Shown piece after piece: positions 1-9,127 of a DNA stretch of 64,000 bases. Each line of letters begins with the position of its first letter. Within the stretch, counting starts at the first letter, position 1. The position numbers and the translations under genes are program-made. The stretch comes from Niastella caeni (GTDB taxonomy: Bacteria; Bacteroidota; Bacteroidia; Chitinophagales; Chitinophagaceae). Location of the stretch: assembly GCF_004834005.1 (NCBI RefSeq), contig NZ_STFF01000001.1:1611347-1675346 (forward strand), read 5' to 3'. The notes below the pieces were generated by a model, which saw only the letters and a list, made by a program, of their open reading frames with translations, was not told where the DNA came from and ran no database searches.

Positions 1-2
1 TG

Positions 3-956
3 ATCATTGCCTACTTTTTAGGGCCAAACCCTTCTACCCCGGTATATTCAACTGCTATGCCAGCTGTTCCGGCCGAACCAGTTGCCCTGGTTAATTATAT
101 CAGGCAACAGGAAGCCGCCCATAACATTAAACCCGATAACGAAGCACGGATCGTTTGGGCCAATGATTCCCTGAAAAACAAGACCGAATATTCACTGGTA
201 TACCTGCATGGCTTTACTGCCTCGCAGGGCGAAGGCGACCCCGTTCATCGCGATCTGGCCAAAAAGTTCGGTTGTAATTTATATCTGTCCCGCCTCGCAG
301 AGCATGGTATTGACACCACCGAACCTATGGTTAATCTTACTGCTGATAACTATTGGGAAACAGCCAAACAGGCTTTCGCCATTGGAAAACAACTGGGCAA
401 TAAAGTTATTCTGGTGGGCACATCAACCGGTGGTACACTGGCGCTGAAACTGGCGGCAGAATACCCCGAAGTATATGCGTTAATTCTAATGTCGCCGAAT
501 ATTGAAATTAATGATCCTACAGCCTGGATACTCAATAATCCCTGGGGATTGCAGGTAGCCAGATTAGTAAAAGGTTCAAAATACCTCGATTCCGAGGATA
601 CCCGCGAGGCTTATCGTAAGTACTGGACTTATCATTATCGCATAGAAGCGGCGGTTAACCTGGAGGAATTGCTGGAGACAAGCATGAACAAAAAGACCTT
701 TGAAAAAGTAAAACAGCCTACACTGACGCTTTATTACTATAAAGACAATATTCACCAGGACAGTACGGTGAAAGTAAGCGCTATTAAGGAAATGTTTTCC
801 CAATTGGGCACACCGGCCGATAAAAAGCGGGAAGTGGCAATGCCCAATACCGGCAACCATGTAATCGGCTCCTGGATAAGATCGCACGATGTACCGGGTG
901 TTGAAAGAGAAACGGAGAAGTTTATGACGGAAGTGCTGGGGATAAAAGCAAATTAG
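3..956 (+). CDS. Alpha/beta hydrolase, 5' end cut by the window
   Basis: A serine hydrolase of the alpha/beta fold (carboxylesterase or monoglyceride lipase type) that probably cleaves an ester; the substrate is unknown. Counting from the Met at base 57, HGF at 51-53 fits the oxyanion region, GTSTG at 121-125 is the nucleophile elbow with Ser123, and a late NTGNHV segment supplies the likely catalytic His. The frame stays open upstream to base 3, reading IIAYFLGPNPSTPVYS before that Met, which looks like the end of a membrane anchor or signal sequence. I therefore take the gene as partial rather than starting at 57. A bidirectional terminator follows. Confidence 0.85.
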   Translation: MIAYFLGPNPSTPVYSTAMPAVPAEPVALVNYIRQQEAAHNIKPDNEARIVWANDSLKNKTEYSLVYLHGFTASQGEGDPVHRDLAKKFGCNLYLSRLAEHGIDTTEPMVNLTADNYWETAKQAFAIGKQLGNKVILVGTSTGGTLALKLAAEYPEVYALILMSPNIEINDPTAWILNNPWGLQVARLVKGSKYLDSEDTREAYRKYWTYHYRIEAAVNLEELLETSMNKKTFEKVKQPTLTLYYYKDNIHQDSTVKVSAIKEMFSQLGTPADKKREVAMPNTGNHVIGSWIRSHDVPGVERETEKFMTEVLGIKAN

Positions 957-979
957 CTAATTGTCAAAATTGGTTACAT

Positions 980-1020
980 AAAAAGAAGGGCTGACCTAAT
1001 TGGAGTCAGCCCTTCTTTTT
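980..1020. terminator. Bidirectional intrinsic terminator
   Basis: A perfect 15-bp stem (AAAAAGAAGGGCTGA and its complement) around an 11-base loop. It has A and T tails on both sides, so it can end both the hydrolase transcript (+) and the small secreted-protein gene (-) that converge here. Confidence 0.9.
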
Positions 1021-1034
1021 AATACTTGCTTTAA

Positions 1035-1487
1035 TTAGTATCTGCCGTATCTATCGTCTCTGCCATCTCTGTTCCTGTCATTGTTATTCTTATCGTACCT
1101 GTCGTTATTATTATTCCTGTTGTTTCCTCTGAAATTATCATTGCGGTCGAATTTGTTGTTGGTAGTTTTAATCACTACTTTGCCTGCACGATTAATGTCG
1201 ATATTGATAAACTGAGCAGGAGCAATATACATCGAACTGTTATATACTACCTGGGTCCTTTTTCTAAAACCCATATTTTCTGTTTTATAAATGGTGATGG
1301 TATGATTACCTGTTCGGATGTTATCCATTACAAACGTACTATTCAGATTGTACATTACGCCATCGATCTTCACTTGCATTACAGAACGGTCGTTGCTTGA
1401 AATTGCCAATCTGGAAGTTTTAGGACCGGGAGCAGCAAAAGTGGTGATACTAAACAATACAGTGATAAGCGTAAAAATCGTTTTCAT
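1035..1487 (-). CDS. Small secreted protein with Asn/Asp/Arg-rich tail (paralog A)
   Basis: A 150-aa exported protein of unknown function. It has a clear signal peptide (MKTIFTLITVLFSITTFA, cut near residue 19), then a roughly 80-residue beta-rich domain carrying VKIDGVMYNLN and the DNIRTGNHTITIYK stretch, then a low-complexity tail of N, D, R, G and Y. The middle resembles the small beta-domain often found in Bacteroidota surface proteins with DUF4476; that link is my inference. It is a tandem duplicate of the gene at 1690-2136, and the duplication includes the leader: both genes are preceded by a CCATCTATTACAG block and by GGAGGAAACAGTTT directly before ATG. That is an unusually good Shine-Dalgarno for this phylum. 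Confidence 0.8.
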   Translation of the reverse strand: MKTIFTLITVLFSITTFAAPGPKTSRLAISSNDRSVMQVKIDGVMYNLNSTFVMDNIRTGNHTITIYKTENMGFRKRTQVVYNSSMYIAPAQFINIDINRAGKVVIKTTNNKFDRNDNFRGNNRNNNNDRYDKNNNDRNRDGRDDRYGRY

Positions 1488-1566
1488 AAACTGTTTCCTC
1501 CATTTGTTTTATGCTGTAATAGATGGAATATAAAATGAGTCGTTTACTAAGGGAGTGTTAAAGGCC

Positions 1567-1636
1567 AATGTGCTAATGCGATAATGTGCTAATGGAAAAC
1601 CGCTGACGTAGAAGAATTCACCATTGCTCATTCACC
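1567..1636. repeat. Short-period repeats (8-bp and 7-bp words)
   Basis: At 1567-1590 there are three copies of an octamer (AATGTGCT, AATGCGAT, AATGTGCT). At 1616-1636 there are three heptamers (ATTCACC, ATTGCTC, ATTCACC), the reverse complement of the AATGGTG word found at 59.9 and 60.9 kb. It lies between the two duplicated secreted-protein genes. Confidence 0.6.
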
Positions 1637-1644
1637 AAAAGAAA

Positions 1645-1674
1645 AAAAGTCCCTCCAACTGGAAGGACCTTTGC
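1645..1674 (-). terminator. Intrinsic terminator of the 1690-2136 gene
   Basis: GTCCCTCC and GGAAGGAC form a stem with one mismatch and a 4-base loop. The plus-strand A-run before it becomes a T-run when read on the minus strand, just downstream of the stop codon. Confidence 0.65.
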
Positions 1675-1689
1675 AAGTGGTTATAGCGT

Positions 1690-2136
1690 TTAGTGTCTGC
1701 CGTAACGACCATCACGATCGTTATAGTCAGGGCCACGGTCATAATCACGATCACGACCATAATCCCTATCATTCCCCCGACGATCATCGCGGTCAAAACG
1801 GGTGTCTACCCATACCCTTTCAAAACGATTAATGTTAATGTTCAACGATTCCCACGGCTTTACAACCATAGTGTTTCTGTAAACCAGTTGCGGCCTTTTT
1901 CTAAACATACCATAGTTATCTACCTTGTACACCTCAATGCGATGGCGGCCAGATCGGATGTTATCCAAAACAAAACCATTGCGATTAACATTGTATTGTC
2001 GTCCATCTATCACTACCTGTATAAAGGCATCGCTATTGCTGCGGATGGCCATTTTACTTTCATTGGGGCGAGGATTTCCTGAAGCAAATGCTGTTACGCT
2101 GAACAATATGGCTACGAGTGTAAAAATCTTTTTCAT
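1690..2136 (-). CDS. Small secreted protein with Arg/Asp-rich tail (paralog B)
   Basis: A 148-aa exported protein paralogous to the neighbour at 1035-1487. It has a signal peptide (MKKIFTLVAILFSVTAFA), a domain with IQVVIDGRQYNVN and VLDNIRSGRHRIEVYKV, FRKRPQLVYRN in the middle (FRKRTQVVYNS in paralog A), and a tail of R, D, G and Y. The function is unknown; the charged tail suggests interaction with a surface polymer, which is a guess. The conserved start region and GGAGG leader shared with paralog A confirm the start codon. The pair is probably a recent tandem duplication whose tails have diverged fastest. Confidence 0.8.
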   Translation of the reverse strand: MKKIFTLVAILFSVTAFASGNPRPNESKMAIRSNSDAFIQVVIDGRQYNVNRNGFVLDNIRSGRHRIEVYKVDNYGMFRKRPQLVYRNTMVVKPWESLNININRFERVWVDTRFDRDDRRGNDRDYGRDRDYDRGPDYNDRDGRYGRH

Positions 2137-2266
2137 AAACTGTTTCCTCCATTTTTATTTTATACTGTAATAGATGGATAACAGCTTATGTCGTTTACAA
2201 ATGGTATGTTAAAGAGCTAATTAGGCATTCCGTCTGTCGTTAACATTATCTTAGCAGCAGCCTCCT

Positions 2267-2773
2267 TTATTTACCTTTCTGAAACGCTTCCATCACTTCC
2301 ATTTCACCCTGACACAATCTTACCTTTATCCAGTCAGTATCTCCTTGCAGGTTCACAATATAAATGGTTGGATGGTTAGGGCTTTCTATTTCCTGTATAA
2401 TAAAGATCTTATAATCGTAGTATGTACTTTTCACCTGGGCACGTATATTGCGAGGCAGGTGTTTTTCTTCATAGTACTTCATCACAAAACTTAAATCACC
2501 GCGGTTGGAATAAACAATGCGATGCTGTACACTATCTTTAAAGAACACGGCTACATAACTTTCGTTATTTCTATGCCATAAAGCATTTGTAGCATCTCCA
2601 TAACGGCTTACAAAATCACGCATAGCCCTAACGTTAATGTCGTTCAGATACTGGCTTTTTGCATGCATTGGTTTTACTTTAGCGGCGGCCAGCGAATGCC
2701 TGCTTTGCTGAGAATAGGCACAACCCGATAATACCACGATAGATATACCGGTGGTGATGAAAATCTTTTTCAT
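2267..2773 (-). CDS. Secreted PepSY-like (BLIP-like) lipoprotein, paralog 1
   Basis: A 168-aa exported protein. The N-terminus MKKIFITTGISIVVLSGCAYS carries a lipobox (LSGC, Cys18), so it is probably a lipoprotein. The rest resembles the small PepSY-like/BLIP-like alpha-beta proteins common in Bacteroidota, whose role is not established. Shared with the paralog at 3933-4442 are ten or so aligned stretches, for example NDINVRAMRDFVSR against NKIHVKAMRDFLKR and VKSTYYDYKI against VKSQYYDYTI. Both genes also share the bases AAAGTATAGCYATG at the start, which fixes the start codons and suggests duplication with the leader. Confidence 0.75.
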   Translation of the reverse strand: MKKIFITTGISIVVLSGCAYSQQSRHSLAAAKVKPMHAKSQYLNDINVRAMRDFVSRYGDATNALWHRNNESYVAVFFKDSVQHRIVYSNRGDLSFVMKYYEEKHLPRNIRAQVKSTYYDYKIFIIQEIESPNHPTIYIVNLQGDTDWIKVRLCQGEMEVMEAFQKGK

Positions 2774-3287
2774 AGCTATACTTTTAATTTGGGTTAAACA
2801 ATCCGTCGCAATTTATTCGCTTACATAAGCACTTATTATAAAATGGTATTGCTGCAGTGCACATGATAAGCTTTCTGTAAGCCCTTGAAAAGTTGAATAA
2901 ATGGCACCATGCGCTTTTCTGCGGCTGGTCCGCTCCTGCACAGCATTTGCGAAATGTTTCACCAGGTTACTTATTTACGGTTAAGGATATGTTAATTGGG
3001 AATTGTGGAAACCATCAATACAAACTGTAATATGTACCCTAAACACTTATCTATTCTCCCCAGCACAAACGCATACTAGTAAATTATTATTGGGGAGAGC
3101 TCATATTTTATCAATTAAGTAATATAACCTGGTTGTAGCCTGCCTTTTAAGAAAAGGTCCAAAAAACTGCAATACATCAAGGAATTCCATCGCCTTGTCA
3201 AAGTAATTATATATGGCCGCCTGTATTTTGTTGCTTTGTTACGAGAATTAAAACATACTTCTTTTTAAACCTAAAAACTTTCGTTTT
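2774..3287. other. Intergenic region, divergent promoters expected
   Basis: 514 bases between divergent genes. It is AT-rich with no ORF or strong terminator. An imperfect CTCCCC...GGGGAG pairing near 3056-3105 is the only structure I noticed. It presumably holds promoters for both neighbours, but I cannot place them reliably. Confidence 0.4.
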
Positions 3288-3791
3288 ATGCAACACAGAT
3301 CATTAAAACCCGCCCTGATGGCGGTTCTTACAATTATCTCTGCATGCTTACTGGCATTTACAGCAAAGGCAGGGGGTGAAAGTTTTGAAATTTATCTTAA
3401 CAACAAACTGATCCTGCGGCAGGCGGTTAGCCAATCATTAACATTACAAAGTTTGCAATTGGATAAAGCAAACAAAGAAGATCAGTTGGTAATTTATTAT
3501 AATCATTGTGGCGCTATCGGTAAAGGCAGAACGATTGCCATAAGGGATGATAAAGGCAATGTTTTAAAAGAATGGAAATTCGACGATGCCACTAAGGGTA
3601 TGACGATCGCGGTTAAGGAGTTGTTGCAGTTGGAAAAAACGTATACACGCACCAACCTGAATATCTTTTACAGCGCGCAACAGATGCCTAAAGGCCGTAC
3701 GCTTTCTGCTTTACAATTCACCGGTAAAAGCACTACCTGGCGTTATCAACATGAATCATGGACGGTTTGGCCAATTGCATTTGTCAGGTAA
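3288..3791 (+). CDS. Secreted protein of unknown function
   Basis: A 167-aa protein with a signal peptide (cut near residue 28, after LLAFTAKA). The mature part begins GGESFEIYLNNKLILRQ and appears all-beta, with KGRTIAIRDDKGNVLKEW in the middle and an aromatic C-terminus. I do not recognise a named family, although the form is typical of small Bacteroidota periplasmic proteins. It sits between two paralogous PepSY-like genes on the opposite strand, so it may share their envelope role. Heptamer repeats begin 12 bases after the stop. Confidence 0.7.
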   Translation: MQHRSLKPALMAVLTIISACLLAFTAKAGGESFEIYLNNKLILRQAVSQSLTLQSLQLDKANKEDQLVIYYNHCGAIGKGRTIAIRDDKGNVLKEWKFDDATKGMTIAVKELLQLEKTYTRTNLNIFYSAQQMPKGRTLSALQFTGKSTTWRYQHESWTVWPIAFVR

Positions 3792-3802
3792 AAAATAAAG
3801 CC

Positions 3803-3884
3803 TCAAGCTACAAGCTGTAAGCTTCAAGCAAAAGAAATTGTATTCATAATGCTTATAGCTTGTGGCCTGTGGCTTGAAGCTGTT
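3803..3884. repeat. Heptamer repeat array in both orientations
   Basis: Four heptamers of the AAGCT word (TCAAGCT, ACAAGCT, GTAAGCT, TCAAGCA) at 3803-3830 are followed at 3850-3884 by five heptamers of the complementary AGCTTGT type. The two halves can pair imperfectly into a long stem between converging genes. The same word recurs at 55730-55750. Confidence 0.7.
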
Positions 3885-3932
3885 TTCACCTACACCCTTC
3901 TGAAAAGATCTTTATCGTTTCCTCCTGGTTTG

Positions 3933-4442
3933 TTAAGGCCAGGCTTTATTATACTCTTCAATCACCTCAATGTCCCGCTCACTTACGAGGATGTTCTTTA
4001 GTGAAGTGGCATCTTCCAAATGCACCACGTAAACCAGCGGTTTTGCCGGCTGTTCAATTTGCTCTACCAGTGTTATGGTATAATCATAATACTGGCTTTT
4101 TACTATTGCCCGTACATCCCGGTCCATATTACTTTCAGCATACTGCCGCACCGTATACGAAAACTCACCCCTGCAGTTGTATACTGTTCTGCACCGGCTA
4201 TTTTTTTTGTCGGTATACTTTACAACAACGCCGGTTTCAACAACCATCCAATCGGTATTGGTGGCAGTTTTATCGCGCTTTAAAAAATCACGCATAGCTT
4301 TCACGTGAATTTTGTTGATGTACCGGGTGTTTGCATGCAATGACTGTATGTTTTCAGTCAATATGGGGCGGCTGGCTTGTTGCGCGGAAACCTGTCCTGC
4401 CACCAGGAAACTGGCAATACATGTTACAATTACATTTTTCAT
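3933..4442 (-). CDS. Secreted PepSY-like (BLIP-like) protein, paralog 2
   Basis: A 169-aa exported protein paralogous to the lipoprotein at 2267-2773. The frame is open further up, but MKNVIVTCIASFLVAGQVSA at base 4442 is a clean signal peptide and the leader matches that of the paralog, so I start there. It differs in having an ordinary signal peptide with no lipobox cysteine; one paralog may be free in the periplasm and the other membrane-anchored. The shared core has AMRDFLKR, a VVKYTD strand, YNCRGEFSYTVRQY and YYDYTITLVEQIEQP. Function unknown. Confidence 0.75.
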   Translation of the reverse strand: MKNVIVTCIASFLVAGQVSAQQASRPILTENIQSLHANTRYINKIHVKAMRDFLKRDKTATNTDWMVVETGVVVKYTDKKNSRCRTVYNCRGEFSYTVRQYAESNMDRDVRAIVKSQYYDYTITLVEQIEQPAKPLVYVVHLEDATSLKNILVSERDIEVIEEYNKAWP

Positions 4443-4734
4443 GGCTATACTTTTTATATAAGTTCTGAGTTCTTTAAACAAAGCAACTTAATTATAGCTC
4501 ACCCGTTTTTTTAAATTAGATGAAACCAACGACTTTTCGGCAACCGTATAAAAAAAGGCAATTATGGCGTTCGGCTGGTAAAATGGTTGTTTGTCGAAAA
4601 TGGAGGCTTCAGGAAAAGAATGAAAGCTGTACAAGAGATAATAAAAATATAAGACAGGAATGGCCGGTTTGTTGCATAAGTTAACCTGTCATGACAATTC
4701 AGGCCATTATCTTTGCCTTTTGTAATTTGATAAC

Positions 4735-5637
4735 ATGCAGCGAAAGATCATATATCTTATTAACCCCATTTCCGGCACCAAAGGAAAATCTTCACTGAAA
4801 GAGTTGATAGACCGTGAAACCAATAAACGCCAGATACCTTTTGAGATACTGCCTACTTCCGCCGATGGCAATTATGATTTTGTGAAACAAAAAATTGAAA
4901 CAGAACAGGTAACTGATGTAGTGATCTGCGGTGGCGACGGAACAGTAAACCAGGTAGTTAAAGCATTGACGGTTACCGACGTTCAGTTTGGCATTATTCC
5001 CATGGGTTCGGGTAACGGTCTGGCCCTTGCCGCCGGTATTCCCAAAGCCAGTGCAAAAGCCCTGGAAATTGTTTTTACCGGCAAAGCTATTTTAACTGAT
5101 GGCTTCATGGTGAATGAACGTTTTGCCTGTATGCTTTGCGGGTTGGGTTTTGATGCCCAGGTAGCACATCAGTTTGCTGACCAGCCTAAAAGAGGATTAG
5201 GCACCTATGCCTCCCTTACTACCCGTCACTTTTTTTCGGCCAAACCCTACCCCTTTCGGGTAAATGCCAATAAGCTGGAATTTGCTACAGAAGCTTTTTT
5301 CCTGAGCATTGCTAACAGTAACCAGTTCGGAAATAATTTTACCATTGCGCCCCAGGCCATCCTGAGCGATGGTTTGCTGGATGTAGTGATCGTAAAGAAA
5401 ATCGCCAAGCCTTTGTTGCTTTTATCGGTTATGCGGCAGGTGCTGGCCGGTCGCATCAGACGGATTGAGAATTCCATGAATTCACCCGTTATTTATTTTC
5501 AAACGGAAGAACTGTTTATCAGCAACCCCGCGGGGGCGCCTATTCATATTGACGGCGAGCCATGGGAATGTCAACGGCAACTACATGTTAAAGTATTACC
5601 GCGCTATTTTAAACTGATTCACGCTAACGTACCGTAA
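4735..5637 (+). CDS. Diacylglycerol/lipid kinase (YegS/DagK family)
   Basis: A 300-aa ATP-dependent kinase that phosphorylates a lipid such as diacylglycerol at the membrane face. Residues 1-12 (IIYLINPISG) start the nucleotide-binding fold, GGDGTVNQV at 66-74 is the family signature for ATP binding, and GSGNGLA at 91-97 is the second glycine-rich motif. The C-terminal beta-sandwich includes FTIAPQAILSDGLLDVVIV, typical of the family. Length is normal. The last 14 bases overlap the 3' end of the convergent patatin gene, which may modify phospholipids too. Confidence 0.88.
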   Translation: MQRKIIYLINPISGTKGKSSLKELIDRETNKRQIPFEILPTSADGNYDFVKQKIETEQVTDVVICGGDGTVNQVVKALTVTDVQFGIIPMGSGNGLALAAGIPKASAKALEIVFTGKAILTDGFMVNERFACMLCGLGFDAQVAHQFADQPKRGLGTYASLTTRHFFSAKPYPFRVNANKLEFATEAFFLSIANSNQFGNNFTIAPQAILSDGLLDVVIVKKIAKPLLLLSVMRQVLAGRIRRIENSMNSPVIYFQTEELFISNPAGAPIHIDGEPWECQRQLHVKVLPRYFKLIHANVP

Positions 5638-7870
5638 GCGAATGTGAACTTTTCATTAGCTGGTTAAACCGGGCAAACATTTGCTGATTACCGGTGCTGC
5701 CCAGCGCGCTGGCAATATCTTTTTTCTCGCTTTTGGTAAGATGGAAATTCAATGCTGCGCGCGCATCATTCTTTTCGGGTATGTATTGAAAGCAAAGATT
5801 GTAAAAATAATTCCCCATCATCGACTGTGCCAGGCCCATTAAATCGTTCTGACTATACTCCTGCATTTTAAACCAGTTGTATTCGAGCAGCAGCATGGGT
5901 TTGGTAGCGATTTCCGTAATATTGGTCGATTCGTATGGATGTTCCCAACCACCGGTCTTCCGGTCGCGGATATGAATTAACACAACGCCAGAAGTGTTTT
6001 CCCGTATCCATTGCTGAAATACCTGAATGAAACGCAGGGCCGTTTCCTGTCCGTAATTATCGCGTATACCGGCATCCATAACATCAATGACCGGGTCACT
6101 GGGCAACCATACATTCGGCAACACATACGGAAATGTCGCATTCATACGCAGGGCTGTGAGCATACGCAGATTCAAAGGGTCTTGTTTGGCAAATAATGCC
6201 TGGTAATCTACCGCATCGGGATCGGCATCCATTGCATGGATACTATCATAGGCCGGGCGCATTAAAAAGCTCATGGGCTGTGTGCTCACGATCATTTTGC
6301 GGCCATCGCGGGTTACCACGGAATTGAAAAGCATCAGCGGAATGCGCGCATTTTTTTCGTCGGCGTACCAGTCTTTTAATTGCTTGTCGAGCATGCCGCG
6401 GGTATTGGCGTTCAGCTTTTGCTCAAAAGCATAGCCCCGGTCTTTAATATATTCATACGCCCCTACTTTAAACCGTTGCGCCGGCGCTGCCAGATCGCGG
6501 GCCACGAAAGAGGTAAATAACGGGTTCAGCAGATCGTTCGAAATATCGTTGAGGTATTTCTTATCCTGCAAATTAATTGGCTTACCTGCCGCCCTGGCCC
6601 TGCTTAGTTCACGAAAATAAGAGGCGCCCAGCATACCGCCAGAAGCACCCGTAATGAGCACGGTTTTATTCATTAGTTCGCCATGGGTCATGCTATCGAG
6701 ATGCTGCAACACATTCATGGTAAAGGTGGCGCTACGGTTTCCGCCCCCACTTGTTGTGATCACAAACATCAGCGGCTTCGCTTCAGATTGTTTCTTCTTC
6801 CAGTTCTCCAGGATGGAGATCAGATTGTTTTTATCGTGTTGGATCTTTTCCGGTGCGCACAACGACAATAATGATTCGGCGTTGTATAAAGGCCGCTGGT
6901 CCTTGTTCTTATAATTTAACCCATAGGCTTTATTGCTGGGATCAATTATTTCGTACCGGTATAAAACGTTTGTAATAAGGAATAAAACCACTACGAATGG
7001 AATGCTCCAGCTTTGCAGAAAATATGAAAAGGCGCCGGATACGGCAATTAAGATCGCAAAGAACAGGGTAATGCCTGCGGCTGCAGGTAACTGGAACAAA
7101 GGATTATCTAAACAAAAACCCAGCAGTATCAGCCCGATAAAAGCAATGAAAATAGAAACTACGGCGGCAAAGTGATGCCGGCTGAAAATAGTTTCTATAA
7201 ACTCCCGGCTGTAGTGCGATACGTCGCGCACTTTTTTAAGTTTGAATAGGGCGCTCAGGTACCATTCTACTTTTATCAGCCGGCTTTGATTAAGCCTTGT
7301 TTCGTCTTTTTTGAACTGCGCTTTAAACAATTGCGGATTGCTGATCACCGGAGTAAGACGGCGTATAATATTTTTATCGGCCCTGAAAAAATAGAAAAGC
7401 GAAAAAACAACGATCAGTATCAGCCCGCCTAAAAAACCTAACACCAGCAAGCCTATTTCTCCAAATGTCATCAATTCTTTATAACGGTCAAACGACACTG
7501 CCTTTATAAAATAAAAAATAAGGAAGATCAGGGGTATGCCGCCATTGTTGATGCAATATTTCAGAAATGGATTGGAAGTAGTGGCTAAAAAACGAAAATG
7601 GCGACTGAATAAAATGAAGGTGGTAATGTTCCAGCTCATTATAAATACGCCAATGGCCATACCAACAAATAAGGCGGCCACCATACTCACGTTGCCCAGG
7701 TATTCGGGTGCCAGGTAAAGGGAATCGGCGCCGAAAGTCTTCATGAATGTACCATTCACCGTACTGAATAATACAAACCAGAAGATCAGCAGCACCTGGA
7801 ATTTTTTAAAATGCAGCATTACCAACTGTACAGGAAAAGAGTGATATAGTCCCTTCAAAAAAAGTTTCAT
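5624..7870 (-). CDS. Membrane-anchored patatin-like phospholipase
   Basis: A 748-aa integral membrane protein with a C-terminal patatin domain, expected to hydrolyse acyl ester bonds of lipids. The N-terminal 310 residues hold about seven hydrophobic segments. The patatin part starts near residue 366 with FVITTSGGGNRSATF (oxyanion loop GGGNRS, 375-380), then ITGASGG with the nucleophile Ser410 of GxSxG, and later VMDAGIRDNYG supplying the Asp of the Ser-Asp dyad. A longer TTG-initiated form is possible, but the ATG at 7870 begins MKLFLKGLYH and is more plausible. Membrane-fused patatins of this layout are found in Bacteroidota; substrate not determined. Confidence 0.82.
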   Translation of the reverse strand: MKLFLKGLYHSFPVQLVMLHFKKFQVLLIFWFVLFSTVNGTFMKTFGADSLYLAPEYLGNVSMVAALFVGMAIGVFIMSWNITTFILFSRHFRFLATTSNPFLKYCINNGGIPLIFLIFYFIKAVSFDRYKELMTFGEIGLLVLGFLGGLILIVVFSLFYFFRADKNIIRRLTPVISNPQLFKAQFKKDETRLNQSRLIKVEWYLSALFKLKKVRDVSHYSREFIETIFSRHHFAAVVSIFIAFIGLILLGFCLDNPLFQLPAAAGITLFFAILIAVSGAFSYFLQSWSIPFVVVLFLITNVLYRYEIIDPSNKAYGLNYKNKDQRPLYNAESLLSLCAPEKIQHDKNNLISILENWKKKQSEAKPLMFVITTSGGGNRSATFTMNVLQHLDSMTHGELMNKTVLITGASGGMLGASYFRELSRARAAGKPINLQDKKYLNDISNDLLNPLFTSFVARDLAAPAQRFKVGAYEYIKDRGYAFEQKLNANTRGMLDKQLKDWYADEKNARIPLMLFNSVVTRDGRKMIVSTQPMSFLMRPAYDSIHAMDADPDAVDYQALFAKQDPLNLRMLTALRMNATFPYVLPNVWLPSDPVIDVMDAGIRDNYGQETALRFIQVFQQWIRENTSGVVLIHIRDRKTGGWEHPYESTNITEIATKPMLLLEYNWFKMQEYSQNDLMGLAQSMMGNYFYNLCFQYIPEKNDARAALNFHLTKSEKKDIASALGSTGNQQMFARFNQLMKSSHSLTVR

Positions 7871-8009
7871 ACTAACCCGAGCGTTTAAAATACGCCGGAA
7901 TCGGGAAGGTTCAAATACCTGCAATGTGAAATGTTTGCAACCTTTTAACTTTCCTGACTTTCCGGCTTTCTTCTCAATTTACTACTAAAACGAAAAGACA
8001 GTGCCAAGA

Positions 8010-9098
8010 TTATGAAGGTTGCCTAAAAGATGAGGATTGCCGGGTAAGAAATAACATGGCGACCAGGCTCAGCAGTAATAACATCCCGATAATCTGGTGT
8101 AACTGTGCCATCCATTCAAACGTGCCCCAACGGTTGGGAATTATGCTGGTACTGGTTAACACCGATAGAATACCCAATATTACCTGTACTAACACCAGTA
8201 TTAATGGCATACGGCGCGCCTGACTGAAAATGGTGCTGGCCGGCTTTATGCGAAAAACTTTTACAGAATAAATTATTATCAATATTAATAACGTATATGC
8301 TAACCCCCGGTGCACAAAATGGATCGTGACCTTATTTTCAAAAAAATTAAGGAGTACAGGTTGTTCTTTTAATAAGCCATCGGGTACCCAGCTACCGTTG
8401 ATGGTTGGCCAGGTAGGCGCCACTGTGGCAGCTTTGTGCCCGGCCATCAGTGCCCCGAAAATTAATTGCACAAACAAAATTACGATCAGCACCCAGGCCC
8501 AGCGGTACAAAGGCGGGTGGTTAATCCTTTTTGGGGCTGGAATTGTCAATCGCAACCCGATCCAGAAAGCATAACATATTAAACCGAGGGCGAAAATAAA
8601 GTGCATGGCAAGGCGGGTTGGGCGTACGTATATCGCATCACCGGTCAATCCGCTGGCAACCATGATCCATCCGATGGCTCCCTGCAGGGCGCCTAACAAA
8701 AAAAGGATCAGCAAAGGGTTCACCAGTTCCTTTTTCAGGTATTTTTTTGCCAGCAGGTACACAAATCCCACTAAAAATGCCACGCCGATCAGCCTGGCCC
8801 AAAGGCGGTGGAACCATTCCCAGAAAAAAATGAATTTGAAATCAGACAGCGAGAAATCGGTGTTCAGGAAACGGTATTGAGGCGTTTGCTGGTATTTGTT
8901 AAACTCAGCCAGCCATTGTTGCTCACTCAGCGGAGGCAATGCGCCGGTAACTACATTCCACTCGGTAATTGACAGGCCCGAACCGGTTAAGCGGGTGACG
9001 CCACCTAATACCACCTGCACCAATAACATGATCACCCCTAAAAATATCCAGTTCGATACTGCCCGGTTGGCACGTTGTTCAAGAGATATGGTATTCAT
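8010..9098 (-). CDS. ctaA: Haem A synthase (COX15/CtaA)
   Basis: A polytopic membrane enzyme, 362 aa, that oxidises the methyl group of haem O to make haem A for the cytochrome aa3 oxidase. Evidence is GGVTRLTGSGLSITEW near residue 30, FFWEWFHRLWARLIG with the conserved His, GALQGAIGWIMVASGL, and IHFVHRGLAY in the second half: the duplicated four-helix layout of the family. I start at the ATG at 9098 (MNTISLEQRANR), because the upstream part reads across the gene edge and adds nothing conserved. The haem O synthase and oxidase genes sit some 50 kb away in this window. Confidence 0.9.
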   Translation of the reverse strand: MNTISLEQRANRAVSNWIFLGVIMLLVQVVLGGVTRLTGSGLSITEWNVVTGALPPLSEQQWLAEFNKYQQTPQYRFLNTDFSLSDFKFIFFWEWFHRLWARLIGVAFLVGFVYLLAKKYLKKELVNPLLILFLLGALQGAIGWIMVASGLTGDAIYVRPTRLAMHFIFALGLICYAFWIGLRLTIPAPKRINHPPLYRWAWVLIVILFVQLIFGALMAGHKAATVAPTWPTINGSWVPDGLLKEQPVLLNFFENKVTIHFVHRGLAYTLLILIIIYSVKVFRIKPASTIFSQARRMPLILVLVQVILGILSVLTSTSIIPNRWGTFEWMAQLHQIIGMLLLLSLVAMLFLTRQSSSFRQPS

Positions 9099-9127
9099 TG
9101 CGGCGCAAAGGTAAGACGGCGAAGCCA

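Noticed and set aside
1693..2082. 129-codon plus-strand ORF opposite the Arg/Asp-rich protein
   Set aside because: It is the shadow of the biased codons of the minus-strand gene.
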